Assembly: GCF_900239345.1 (NCBI RefSeq)
Contig: NZ_OESZ01000043.1
Location: forward strand, 1 to 64,000
Direction of reading: 5' to 3'
From: Tenacibaculum dicentrarchi
GTDB taxonomy: Bacteria > Bacteroidota > Bacteroidia > Flavobacteriales > Flavobacteriaceae
DNA: 64,000 bases
The stretch's first letter is position 1, and each line of letters starts with the position of its first letter. A model generated the notes under the pieces. That model searched no databases, was not told the origin of the DNA, and saw only the letters and a program-made list of their open reading frames with translations. The position numbers and the translations under genes are program-made. Positions 7,849 to 17,123 of this stretch are shown here, one piece after another.

Positions 7849-8487
7849 GTGAAATTTATAAATATTCATACACATACTAATTCTGATGAAAATTTTAGTA
7901 TTTTAAATTGTTATCCTAATTCAACAAGTTTTAATACGCCTTTTTCTATCGGGATTCATCCGTGGTTTATCCTTGAAGAAAGAATTGAAGATGAAGTTCT
8001 ATTTATCAAAAAAAAGCTACTTCATAAAAATTGTTATGCCATTGGCGAATGTGGTTTAGATAAATTATCTGAAGTAAATTATGCACTTCAAATTACTGTT
8101 TTTAAAGAACATGTTAAATTATCAGAAGAATTTAAAAAACCATTAATTATACATTGTGTAAAAGCTTTTCAAGATATAATTCGTTTGAAGAAAGAACTAA
8201 AAACTTCTCAAAAATGGATTATTCACGGTTTTAATAAAAATAATCAAATTGCTACTGATTTTATCAAAAATGATTGTTTTTTATCCTTCGGAAAAGCATT
8301 GTTAACATCAACTAAATTACAAGAAGTATTTTTAAATATTCCGTTGGATAAAATTTTCTTAGAAACAGATGATGCAAAAATTGATATTTCCACTGTTTAT
8401 GAAAAAGCAAGTAACATCAAAAAAATTAGCATGAAAAAGCTACAAAAAAATATACATCAAAATTTTAATACAATATTTACAAAATGA
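7849..8487 (+). CDS. TatD-family metal-dependent hydrolase (short)
   Basis: The TIM-barrel metal ligands of TatD nucleases can be followed: HTHT at the N-terminus, GECGLDK, IIHCVKAF, WIIHGF and LETDD. At 212 residues it is shorter than the usual 255-265, with gaps around the loops, as in the compact TatD proteins common in Bacteroidota. The start is a GTG 11 nt after the previous gene, which gives the full IHTHT motif. Substrate is unknown; family members act as 3'-5' DNA/RNA exonucleases or deacylases. Its stop overlaps the next gene (ATGA). Confidence 0.82.
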   Translation: MKFINIHTHTNSDENFSILNCYPNSTSFNTPFSIGIHPWFILEERIEDEVLFIKKKLLHKNCYAIGECGLDKLSEVNYALQITVFKEHVKLSEEFKKPLIIHCVKAFQDIIRLKKELKTSQKWIIHGFNKNNQIATDFIKNDCFLSFGKALLTSTKLQEVFLNIPLDKIFLETDDAKIDISTVYEKASNIKKISMKKLQKNIHQNFNTIFTK

Positions 8488-9200
8488 GTTGGTTAGAAAG
8501 AACAGAGTTATTAGTTCAGAAAGAAGGAATGGAAAAGCTAAAAAAAGCAAACATATTAATTGTTGGCTTAGGTGGAGTTGGCTCATTTGCAGCAGAATTT
8601 ATAGCAAGAGCTGGTGTTGGAAAAATAACAATTGTTGATGGTGATGCTTTTGATGAAACTAATAAAAATAGACAGTTACCCGCATTAGATAGTACTGTTG
8701 GAAAAACAAAAGTAAGCGTAATTGCCGACAGAATTAAAGATATAAATCCTGAAATAGAACTAACAGCAATAGAAGAATTTTTATCGCCAGAAAGAGCTTT
8801 TGAAATAGTTAGTACTGAATATGATTACGTAATGGATTGTATTGATAGTATTACTCCTAAAATCAATTTAATTGTTGCCGCTAAAAGAAAAAAAGTAAAA
8901 TTAGTTAGCTCAATGGGTGCTGGTGGAAAATTAGATGCAAGTAAAGTAGTTGTAAAAGACATCAGTAAAACAAAAAACTGTAAAATGGCACGTGCTTTAA
9001 AAAAGCGATTAAAAGAACGAAAAGTAAACAAAGGTATTACTGCTGTTTACTCTGAAGAAGTTCAAATTGCCGAAAGCTTACAACTAACAAATGGCGCTAA
9101 TTTTAAAAAATCTTTTTATGGAACTATTAGCTATATGCCCGCCGCTTTTGGCTTACAAGCTAGTTCTTATGTTATTAACAAAATCTTAACGAAAAAATAA
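8484..9200 (+). CDS. tcdA: tRNA threonylcarbamoyladenosine dehydratase (TcdA/CsdL type)
   Basis: This E1/MoeB/ThiF-like enzyme cyclises t6A37 of tRNA to ct6A. It shows the nucleotide-binding GLGGVGSFAAEF motif (about residues 28-39) and the adenylation region NKNRQLPALDSTVGKTK. The length, 238 residues, fits TcdA rather than the longer MoeB. It overlaps the TatD gene by 4 nt. Confidence 0.9.
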   Translation: MSWLERTELLVQKEGMEKLKKANILIVGLGGVGSFAAEFIARAGVGKITIVDGDAFDETNKNRQLPALDSTVGKTKVSVIADRIKDINPEIELTAIEEFLSPERAFEIVSTEYDYVMDCIDSITPKINLIVAAKRKKVKLVSSMGAGGKLDASKVVVKDISKTKNCKMARALKKRLKERKVNKGITAVYSEEVQIAESLQLTNGANFKKSFYGTISYMPAAFGLQASSYVINKILTKK

Positions 9201-9224
9201 TTTCCAAGGAAACTATTTTTAAAG

Positions 9225-9232
9225 TATATTTG
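9225..9232 (+). promoter_or_regulatory. -7 element before the YceI lipoprotein gene
   Basis: TATATTTG matches the TAnnTTTG consensus and lies 38 nt before the ATG at 9270. No clear TTG is seen at the expected upstream distance. Confidence 0.6.
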
Positions 9233-9269
9233 TTCTAAAATAAAAATCAATTATTAAATACAAATAATC

Positions 9270-9914
9270 ATGAAAAAATCAATTTTAGCTATTGCACTTA
9301 TAGCAATTACTGCCGTTTCTTGTAAATCAGAAAAAAATAAAGTAACAGCTAACCAAGAAGTTAAAGATGTTAAAAAAGTAGAAAATGTAATTAGCTCTTA
9401 TAAAGCAAATATTGCAGAATCTACAGTTACCTGGAAAGGAAACAAACCAACAGGTTCTCATAATGGTACTGTTAGTATTACTAAAGGATTGTTTGAAATT
9501 GAAAACAACGTACTTAAATCTGGTGAATTTGTTATTGATATGAATTCAATTTTATGTGCCGATTTAGAAGTTGCTGATGGTAAAGAAAAATTAGAAAATC
9601 ATTTGAAAGGTTCTGACTTTTTTGATGTTAAAAAGTTTCCTACAGCTAAGTTTGAAATAGCAAATTCTGAAGTTAAAGATGGAAAATTACAAATAACAGG
9701 TAATTTAACACTTAGAGGAACTACAAAGAGTATTACAATTCCTGCAACGGTTACTCAAAGTGAAGGTGTAGCTAGTATTAAAAGTGATATTTTTAGTATT
9801 GATAGAACTGATTTTGGAGTTACTTACAAATCTAAAAAAATTGATGCTGCTTTAAAAGATAAATTTATTAACGATTTGTTAGAGATTTCTTTTAATATTA
9901 AGGCTAAAAAATAA
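9270..9914 (+). CDS. YceI-family lipoprotein
   Basis: The N-terminus MKKSILAIALIAITAVSC is a lipoprotein signal with Cys18 as the predicted lipid site. Residues about 45-214 form a YceI-like lipocalin barrel (STVTWKGNKPTGSHNGTVSITKG, then HLKGSDFFDVKKFPTAKFE and LTLRGTTKSITIP), a family that binds isoprenoid-type lipids. Physiological role is not known. It has its own -7 element and is followed by a strong terminator, so it looks monocistronic. Confidence 0.88.
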   Translation: MKKSILAIALIAITAVSCKSEKNKVTANQEVKDVKKVENVISSYKANIAESTVTWKGNKPTGSHNGTVSITKGLFEIENNVLKSGEFVIDMNSILCADLEVADGKEKLENHLKGSDFFDVKKFPTAKFEIANSEVKDGKLQITGNLTLRGTTKSITIPATVTQSEGVASIKSDIFSIDRTDFGVTYKSKKIDAALKDKFINDLLEISFNIKAKK

Positions 9915-9926
9915 TTTTAGATACAT

Positions 9927-9966
9927 AAAAAAGGGCTGACATTTTATTATGTCAGCCCTTTTTTTG
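9927..9966. terminator. Bidirectional terminator between the YceI gene and lipB
   Basis: AAGGGCTGACAT and ATGTCAGCCCTT form a perfect 12-pair stem flanked by A and T runs, serving both convergent genes. Confidence 0.93.
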
Positions 9967-9975
9967 TGTTTAGTT

Positions 9976-10680
9976 TTATACTTTGATATAAGATTCTACT
10001 TCAAAAAGTGTTTTAAAATGTTTTAATATTTTTTGTTTTACCTCAGCTTCTGAAATTTCATAACCTAATTCAGCCTGCATAGAAGTAACTGCTTTGCCTC
10101 TAATTCCGCAAGGAATAATATTATCAAAATAACCTAAATTTACATTTACATTTAAAGCAAAACCATGCATAGTTACCCATCTACTTGCACGAATTCCCAT
10201 AGCGCAAATTTTTCGAGGAAACGGTGTTCCTACTCCTAGCCAAACACCTGTTTCGCCATCGCTACGACCTGCTTCTAAGCCGTATTCGGCAATTGTTAAT
10301 ATAATTGCTTCTTCTAAGAAACGTAAGTATTTATGGATGTCTGTGAAAAAATTTTCTAAATCAAGTATCGGATAGCCTACTATTTGCCCTGGACCATGAT
10401 AGGTAATATCTCCTCCTCTATTTATTTTATAAAAAGTAGCTCCTTTTTCTTTTAATTGTGCTTCATTTAATAATAAATTACTTAAATCTCCTGATTTACC
10501 AAGGGTGTAAACATGCGGATGTTCAACAAATAGAAAATGATTGGGCGTGCTAATTTTCAAGGATTTATTTCTATTTTCTCGTTTTAAAGAAACGATTTTT
10601 TCTAATAATTTAGCTTGATAATCCCAAGTGTGTTTATAATCTTTTTGACCTAAATCACTAACTGTTATATTTTTATTCAT
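9976..10680 (-). CDS. lipB: Octanoyltransferase LipB
   Basis: LipB moves octanoate from acyl carrier protein to lipoyl domains. The family motifs RGGDITYHGPGQIVGYPI and MHGFALNVN are clear, and the catalytic Cys/Lys pair lies in IIPCGIRGKAVTS. It has 234 residues. The gene is divergent from the large protease gene. Confidence 0.95.
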   Translation of the reverse strand: MNKNITVSDLGQKDYKHTWDYQAKLLEKIVSLKRENRNKSLKISTPNHFLFVEHPHVYTLGKSGDLSNLLLNEAQLKEKGATFYKINRGGDITYHGPGQIVGYPILDLENFFTDIHKYLRFLEEAIILTIAEYGLEAGRSDGETGVWLGVGTPFPRKICAMGIRASRWVTMHGFALNVNVNLGYFDNIIPCGIRGKAVTSMQAELGYEISEAEVKQKILKHFKTLFEVESYIKV

Positions 10681-10705
10681 AAATTTGTATCCTAAAACAA
10701 TCCCC

Positions 10706-10713
10706 CAAAGGTA
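10706..10713 (-). promoter_or_regulatory. -7 element of lipB
   Basis: TACCTTTG on the minus strand fits TAnnTTTG and lies about 25 nt before the lipB start. A well-spaced TTG is not obvious. Confidence 0.55.
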
Positions 10714-10764
10714 CTAAAATTAACACCAAGCTGTTATAACAATGCCTATTAACAATTCATAATT

Positions 10765-13700
10765 ATGATTAAAAAAAATCCTTCAATACTATTTTTATTT
10801 TTTATTATTTTAGCAACAAATTCCTTTTCTCAAAACTTTTGGAATACAGCTGTAAAAAAAGAGACTTCTAGTCAACAAGTTAAACCTTTAAGCAGAAAAA
10901 ATACGCCTGAAAAATACCGTTTAGCAACACTAAATTTAAATGGTTTTCAAAATCATTTAACAGGTTTTAAATCAAAAAGAAGTCAACATATTATAACATT
11001 ACCTGATTCTGAAGGTAAATTACAACGATTTTCTATTAAAGAAACTTCTTATTTAGCTCCTGAATTAGCGGCTAAATTCCCGATGATTAAGTCTTATTCT
11101 GGGCAAGGAATTGATGATCCTACGGCTATTGCTAAAATTAGTTTAGGTACCAATGGTGTACATGCACTTATTTATTCAGCTAATAAGAGTATCGTATATA
11201 TCGACCCTTATACAATTGATAAAAAACAATATATCATCTATAAAAAATCAGCTTTAAAAACTAAAGAGAATGATTTTAGATGTCAGGTAGAAAACACGGC
11301 TAAAAAAACAATTAATTCAAATATTAAAAGAAGAAATGCAAATGATGGTATTTTAAGAACTTTTAGAATTGCTATTGCCTGTACTAATGAGTATTCATCA
11401 TTTCATTTAAACAGACAAAATATTGCCAGTTCAGCTACCGATGCTGTAAAAAAAGCAGTTGTTTTATCGGCAATTAATACGACAATGACTCGTGTAAACG
11501 AAGTTTATGAAAGAGATTTAGCCGTTAGAATGGTACTTGTAAATAATAACGATGAGTTAATATTTTTAGAAAATAACGGTGATGATGGTTTAACCGATGA
11601 TAATGCAGATGCTTTAATTGATGAAAGTCAAGCAAAGTGTGATGCAATTATTGGAGATGCAAATTATGATATAGGTCACACATTTAGCACCGGTGGTGGT
11701 GGTTTAGCACAAGTTCGTTCGGTATGTGTTACCGGCTATAAAGCTAGTGGTATAACAGGTAGTTCACAACCCATCAATGATCCTTATGATATTGACTATG
11801 TGTGCCATGAAATAGGGCATCAATTTGGAGGTACACACACACAAAATAACGACTGTAACAAATCATCAACCTCTGTCGAACCAGGAAGTGGTTCGACAAT
11901 TATGGGGTATGCAGGTATTTGTTCACCTAATGTTCAAGGAAATAGTGATCCGTATTTTCATGCAGTAAGTATTGCTCAAATGTGGGCGCATATGCAAAAT
12001 AGTGGAAGTTGTGCGACACAATCAAGCACTAATAACGATGCTCCTACAGCTAATGCAGGTAAAAATGTAAGTATTCCTAAAGGAACTCCTTTTGTTTTAG
12101 AAGGAATAGCTACCGATGCGCAAGGACTTAACAGTCTTACCTATAACTGGGAGCAAATTGATACTCAAAAAGCAACAATGCCTCCTGTTTCAACAAGTAC
12201 AGCAGGCCCTACTTTTAGGTCTTTAAATCCTACAAAATCACCTAAAAGATATTTCCCTATTTTTGAAGATGTTATAAACGGAACTTCTAACCAATGGATT
12301 GTTCTTCCTACGGTAGCTAGAGAATTAAATTTTTCATTAACCGTTAGAGACAACAATGCAGGTGGTGGGAATTCGGCAAGAGATGACATGAAAATTACAG
12401 TAACCGATGCAGCGCCTTTTACTGTAACAGTACCCAACACAAATGTTACTTGGATTACAGGAGATCAGCAAACAATTTCATGGAATAAAGGAACAACAGA
12501 CAGCGCACCAATAAACTGTGCAAAAGTAACTATTAAACTTTCTGTTGATGGAGGTATTACCTTTCCAATTATTTTAAAAGAGAATACTCCTAATGATGGA
12601 TCTGAAGAAATTACCATACCAAATAATATCACAACACAGGCTAGAATACTTGTAGAGGCTGCCGATAACGTCTTTTATAATGTGAACCCTACTAATTTCA
12701 CTATTAATTCAACAGATCCTACTTTTTTAATAACCAATAAAACAGCCAAACAAACAACCTGTAAATCAGGAACTAATGCCGTAAATTATACTGTTAATTT
12801 TAGTTTTTTAAATGGTCTTAAAGAAACAGTAACTTTAAGTGCTACTAATTTACCTACTGGTGTTACCGCTAGTTTTACTCCAGCAACTATAAACTCCAAT
12901 GGCGATGCTACCCTAATGCTTAAAAATTTCAGCAACAGTATAGCTCAAGATTACATCTTTAATATTCAAGGGAAATCAGCAAGTGTTACCCAAACAACTC
13001 AAGGAGAATTACAAGTAATTCAAGATGTTTTAACAACTGTTAATCCTATCTTTCCAATAGATGCCGATACAGATACTAGTATAGCTCCCGAATTTAAGTG
13101 GACACAAGACGATAATGCTACTGCATATCAAATAGAGGTTGCTACTGATGCTAATTTTTCAACTATTGTAATTGACCAACAAGCGAACACCAACGCATAT
13201 ACCTCAACCACTTCATTAGTTGGTAGCACTACCTATTACTGGCGTATAAAGCCTAAAAACTCCTGTACTGAAGGAACTTTTTCTAAGGTTTATAAATTTA
13301 CAACCCAAGTACCTTCTTATTGTGCTTCAACATTTACCGATGAAGCTGGAGGTGCCAACCACATTAGCAATGTAACTTTTAATAGCATCAATAATAATTC
13401 AGGGAACGATAAGGTAGATGGTTATGAAGATTTTACTTCAAAAAACACCACTGTAAAAAGAACAGAATCTCATCAAATAAGCGTTACTTTAAATACCGAT
13501 GGATACCAAGATCATTGTTATGTATTTATCGACTGGAATCAAGATTTTATCTTTAATACTACTGATGAAAGATATGATTTAGGTACCAAATCAGGAGATA
13601 AAGTAAATTCAACATATACCATTAATATTCCTAAAAATGCCGCTTTAGGAAGCACTCGAATTAGAGTAGTTTCAGAATATGATGACCCTACTAATGGCTA

Positions 13701-15522
13701 TGGTGATGGCGCTTGCGATTCAAACCACAAAGAAGAATGGGGTGAAACAGAAGATTATACCTTAATTGTAACAGAAAAACCTCAGCCAGACTTTACACTA
13801 ACAAATACTTCAGGTAATTTTTCTATTTGTAATAAAGCGACTAATCAGCAAGTTTTTACCATGGCTTATAAAGCATTGGTAAAATTCAACGAAAACATTG
13901 TTTTTTCAGTTACAGGGCTTCCTGCAAATGCTACGGCTACCTTTTCACCGAATCCTTTTAAAGAAAATGACACCGTAAAATTAACTGTTTCTAACTTAAA
14001 AAATGCAGCTATTGGCGATTACCAAATGGTGGTTACCGCTACAGCATCTTCTATTAAAAAATCAGTAAATATTCCTTTTAATGTAAACAATACGCTTTGT
14101 AAGTCAGCAGGGAGTATGAGCTCTCAAATTAGCACAACGCTTGTTCGTTTTGGAAGTATTGATAATACCTCTACAAAAACAACAGGATATACCAACTACA
14201 CAGCAATCGATACTCAGGTTATAAAAGGTGAAGCGTATCCGTTAGTGGTTAATGCAAATTCGGCAGGAAATCAAACGGTACAAACATTTGCTTGGGTTGA
14301 CTGGAATCAAAACTGTTTGTTTGATGCTAATGAAAAATATGATTTAGGAACAACAAGCAACGCAAATACAGCAACTAAAAATAGTGGATTAAAAATTGCT
14401 GTTCCTTCGGATGCTTTATTAGGAACAACCATTTTAAGAATTGTAACTCAAAAAGAAGGCTCTCAAAACTCAAACGAATGTCAATTAGGTTTTAATGGTG
14501 AAGTAGAAGATTATACCATTAAAATCACACCCGATTTTACATTAAAAAGCCAAAAACCAGCAATATCTATTTGCAATAAAGCAGTGAATAAAGTAGCTTT
14601 TATAATTGATTTTAAATCATTAAATGACTTTAATGAAAACGTTACTTTCTTAGCAGAAAACGCCCCTGAAAATGCTGTTGTAACTTTTAATCCTACAACA
14701 ATTAACAAAACAGGAGCCTTTACAGTACATATTAATAATTTAAACAATGCCCCTATTGGAAATTATACCGTTAAAGTAATAGCAACTGCTGGTTTACTAA
14801 AAAAATCAATTAACTTAACACTTGTTGTTAATGACCGTTATTGCAAATCAAAAGGAAATAGCACTTCAAAAATAAGCCTAACCAACGTTAGTTTTGCAGG
14901 GATTAATAATAGTTCAACAAAAACAACTGGTTATTCTAATTTTACTTCGGTTACAACACCTGTTGTTAGAGGTGAGCAATATGATTTAAATATTGAAGTT
15001 GATAGCGATGGAAATAACGCACTAAAAACCTTCGGATGGATTGATTGGAATCAAAATTTGATATTTGAAGAAAGTGAATCATTTAATTTAACAACAAATA
15101 ACACTACGATAACCATTCCTGAGGATGCAAAACTAGGCGCAACAATCTTACGTATTTTAACCAGAAAAGAAACTACCGACAAAGAAAATTCTTGTGAGTT
15201 TAATTTTGATGGTGAAGTAGAAGATTATACTATTAATGTTGATGAAAGTTTTGCGACATCTGCAAATTTATTTACCGATTTAAAAATATACCCTGTACCT
15301 TCATACGGAACATTAACCGTAAACTTTAAGGTGAAAGAAAAAAACCTAACCATTATTAAATTAATTGATGCAAGAGGGCAATTATTAGAAACACAAACAT
15401 TTTCAACAATATCTAGTAATTTTAATAAAGAAATTAAATTTAAAAAAGTAAGCCGCGGAATTTACTTTATACAAATTCAAAATGACGGTAAACTAAGTAC
15501 CCGTAAAATTATGATGAAATAA
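10765..15522 (+). CDS. Large secreted metzincin (reprolysin-like) protease with three GEVED domains and T9SS sorting domain
   Basis: The 1585-residue protein starts with a signal peptide ending near NSFSQ. The catalytic site is HEIGHQFGGTH at about residues 348-358 (HExxHxxGxxH zinc motif) with a Met-turn at IMGYAG (about Met380), both hallmarks of metzincins. After a linker with Ig/fibronectin-like modules come three related modules of about 130 residues (about 851-995, 1111-1248 and 1359-1485), each ending in GETEDYT or GEVEDYT and containing a W-D-W/I-D-WNQD/N Asp-rich motif that may bind calcium. The last 75 residues (LKIYPVPSYGTLTV... to KIMMK) are a type A T9SS sorting domain. It probably degrades extracellular protein; the substrate is unknown. 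Confidence 0.9.
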   Translation: MIKKNPSILFLFFIILATNSFSQNFWNTAVKKETSSQQVKPLSRKNTPEKYRLATLNLNGFQNHLTGFKSKRSQHIITLPDSEGKLQRFSIKETSYLAPELAAKFPMIKSYSGQGIDDPTAIAKISLGTNGVHALIYSANKSIVYIDPYTIDKKQYIIYKKSALKTKENDFRCQVENTAKKTINSNIKRRNANDGILRTFRIAIACTNEYSSFHLNRQNIASSATDAVKKAVVLSAINTTMTRVNEVYERDLAVRMVLVNNNDELIFLENNGDDGLTDDNADALIDESQAKCDAIIGDANYDIGHTFSTGGGGLAQVRSVCVTGYKASGITGSSQPINDPYDIDYVCHEIGHQFGGTHTQNNDCNKSSTSVEPGSGSTIMGYAGICSPNVQGNSDPYFHAVSIAQMWAHMQNSGSCATQSSTNNDAPTANAGKNVSIPKGTPFVLEGIATDAQGLNSLTYNWEQIDTQKATMPPVSTSTAGPTFRSLNPTKSPKRYFPIFEDVINGTSNQWIVLPTVARELNFSLTVRDNNAGGGNSARDDMKITVTDAAPFTVTVPNTNVTWITGDQQTISWNKGTTDSAPINCAKVTIKLSVDGGITFPIILKENTPNDGSEEITIPNNITTQARILVEAADNVFYNVNPTNFTINSTDPTFLITNKTAKQTTCKSGTNAVNYTVNFSFLNGLKETVTLSATNLPTGVTASFTPATINSNGDATLMLKNFSNSIAQDYIFNIQGKSASVTQTTQGELQVIQDVLTTVNPIFPIDADTDTSIAPEFKWTQDDNATAYQIEVATDANFSTIVIDQQANTNAYTSTTSLVGSTTYYWRIKPKNSCTEGTFSKVYKFTTQVPSYCASTFTDEAGGANHISNVTFNSINNNSGNDKVDGYEDFTSKNTTVKRTESHQISVTLNTDGYQDHCYVFIDWNQDFIFNTTDERYDLGTKSGDKVNSTYTINIPKNAALGSTRIRVVSEYDDPTNGYGDGACDSNHKEEWGETEDYTLIVTEKPQPDFTLTNTSGNFSICNKATNQQVFTMAYKALVKFNENIVFSVTGLPANATATFSPNPFKENDTVKLTVSNLKNAAIGDYQMVVTATASSIKKSVNIPFNVNNTLCKSAGSMSSQISTTLVRFGSIDNTSTKTTGYTNYTAIDTQVIKGEAYPLVVNANSAGNQTVQTFAWVDWNQNCLFDANEKYDLGTTSNANTATKNSGLKIAVPSDALLGTTILRIVTQKEGSQNSNECQLGFNGEVEDYTIKITPDFTLKSQKPAISICNKAVNKVAFIIDFKSLNDFNENVTFLAENAPENAVVTFNPTTINKTGAFTVHINNLNNAPIGNYTVKVIATAGLLKKSINLTLVVNDRYCKSKGNSTSKISLTNVSFAGINNSSTKTTGYSNFTSVTTPVVRGEQYDLNIEVDSDGNNALKTFGWIDWNQNLIFEESESFNLTTNNTTITIPEDAKLGATILRILTRKETTDKENSCEFNFDGEVEDYTINVDESFATSANLFTDLKIYPVPSYGTLTVNFKVKEKNLTIIKLIDARGQLLETQTFSTISSNFNKEIKFKKVSRGIYFIQIQNDGKLSTRKIMMK

Positions 15523-15535
15523 AAAAAAATTACAT

Positions 15536-15570
15536 CAAAAAAAAGCGAGCTTAACAGCTCGTTTTTTTTT
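15536..15570 (+). terminator. Terminator of the protease gene
   Basis: CGAGC-TTAACA-GCTCG with a run of T follows the stop codon by about 20 nt; an A run in front makes it usable in both directions. Confidence 0.85.
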
Positions 15571-15710
15571 ACACAAACTTTAAATAACAACTTCAAACAA
15601 CACGCTAAGAACACTATAAGTACAACTAGCTAGCAGCATAAATTGATTCATTAATTTTTGGCTGGCAATACTTTTTTTATGTAATTTTACCGTATTGAAA
15701 TTCAAAATAT

Positions 15711-16325
15711 ATGCATATAGCAATTGCCGGAAATATAGGCGCAGGAAAAACCACGTTAACGAATCTATTAGCCAAACATTACGATTGGGAGCCTCATTAT
15801 GAATCAGTAGACGAAAATCCTTATTTGGATGATTTTTATGGTGAAATGGAACGTTGGTCTTTTAATTTGCAAGTATACTTTTTAAACAGCCGTTTTCGTC
15901 AGGTTTTAGAATTAAGAGAGTCTGGAAAAAAAATAATTCAAGATAGAACTATTTATGAAGACGCTCATATTTTTGCACCCAACCTACACGCTATGGGATT
16001 AATGACTAATCGTGATTTTAGTAACTACTCTTCATTATTCGAATTAATGGAAAACTTAGTTACCCCTCCCGACTTATTAATTTATTTACGTGCAGATACA
16101 GCTACCCTTCTTGGGCAAATTCACAAACGTGGTAGAGACTATGAAAACGCTATTAGCGTTGAGTATTTAACCAGATTAAACGAACGTTACGAAGCTTGGA
16201 TTAGTGAGTACACAAAAGGAAAACTACTAATTATTGATGTCGATAATTTAGATTTTATCAATAATAAAAAAGATTTAAAATTTATTATTGATAAAATAGA
16301 TGCTCAAATTAAGAAGTTAAACTAA
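15711..16325 (+). CDS. Deoxynucleoside kinase
   Basis: The protein phosphorylates deoxynucleosides in nucleotide salvage. It has a P-loop GNIGAGKTT (residues 7-15), the DRTIYED segment that corresponds to the DRS/ERS motif, and the arginine-rich lid HKRGRDYE. The 204-residue length fits bacterial dAK/dGK-type kinases. A related kinase domain is fused to FolK at 25.2 kb, so the genome has at least two. The 3' end overlaps the convergent rRNA methyltransferase gene by 9 nt. Confidence 0.9.
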   Translation: MHIAIAGNIGAGKTTLTNLLAKHYDWEPHYESVDENPYLDDFYGEMERWSFNLQVYFLNSRFRQVLELRESGKKIIQDRTIYEDAHIFAPNLHAMGLMTNRDFSNYSSLFELMENLVTPPDLLIYLRADTATLLGQIHKRGRDYENAISVEYLTRLNERYEAWISEYTKGKLLIIDVDNLDFINNKKDLKFIIDKIDAQIKKLN

Positions 16326-17051
16326 ACTTCTTTTAAATTCACTTAATAAAATAGCAGTTGCTGTAGCTACATTTAAACTTTCTGTTTTTTGAATATCACC
16401 AAATCTAGGAATCGTTAATTTATGTTTTACAATAGCTGCTATTTTATTTGAAATTCCATTTGCCTCATTTCCCATTACTAAAACTGCTTTTTCAGGAAGG
16501 TTTGCTTTATAAATATTTTCGCCATCCATATCAGCAGTATAAATGGCTAATGGTGTTTCTGTTAAAAAACTTGGTAAATCAACGTACGAAATATTTACCC
16601 TCGTTAAAGATCCCATGGTTGATTGCACTACTTTTTGATTATAACAATCTACCGTATTTTTAGAGCAAACCAACTCGGTAATACCAAACCAATCGCACAA
16701 CCGAATAATAGTTCCTAAATTACCTGGGTCATTTACCTCATCTAAAGCAAGTGTAAAATTAGCGCTATCTTGCTCCTTTTCTTCAGGAATTTTAAACAAC
16801 CCTAAAACTTTATTTGGTTTTTTTAACGTACTTATTTTCTTTAATTCAACTTCTGAAATAAGCGTACTTTGAACATTATTAGCCATTTCGAAAGAAGCGT
16901 CTACCGTAAATATATGCGCTACCTCTACTGATGACTTTAATAACTCGGTAACAACCTTTACTCCTTCAGCAACAAATAATTGATGTTTTTGTCGATACTT
17001 TTTTTGCTGTAAACTCGTTATTAACTTTAAATTGTTTTTAGATAAACTCAT
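16317..17051 (-). CDS. TrmH/SpoU-family RNA 2'-O-methyltransferase
   Basis: The 244-residue protein has an N-terminal substrate-binding domain (about 1-90) and a SPOUT knot domain with NDPGNLGTIIR, VLVMGNEANGIS and the C-terminal SLNVATATAILLSEF, which build the SAM-binding knot. The target (tRNA or 23S rRNA) cannot be told from sequence. It is convergent with the dNK gene and divergent from the tamL-like gene. Confidence 0.9.
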   Translation of the reverse strand: MSLSKNNLKLITSLQQKKYRQKHQLFVAEGVKVVTELLKSSVEVAHIFTVDASFEMANNVQSTLISEVELKKISTLKKPNKVLGLFKIPEEKEQDSANFTLALDEVNDPGNLGTIIRLCDWFGITELVCSKNTVDCYNQKVVQSTMGSLTRVNISYVDLPSFLTETPLAIYTADMDGENIYKANLPEKAVLVMGNEANGISNKIAAIVKHKLTIPRFGDIQKTESLNVATATAILLSEFKRSLV

Positions 17052-17089
17052 TATTATTTTTTTAACATATTATAATCACTAAAAAACAG

Positions 17090-17097
17090 TATTTTTG
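17090..17097 (+). promoter_or_regulatory. -7 element of the tamL-like gene
   Basis: TATTTTTG fits TAnnTTTG and lies 26 nt before the start codon. Confidence 0.55.
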
Positions 17098-17123
17098 ATA
17101 CTTAAATACCAGCCGTAAAGTTA

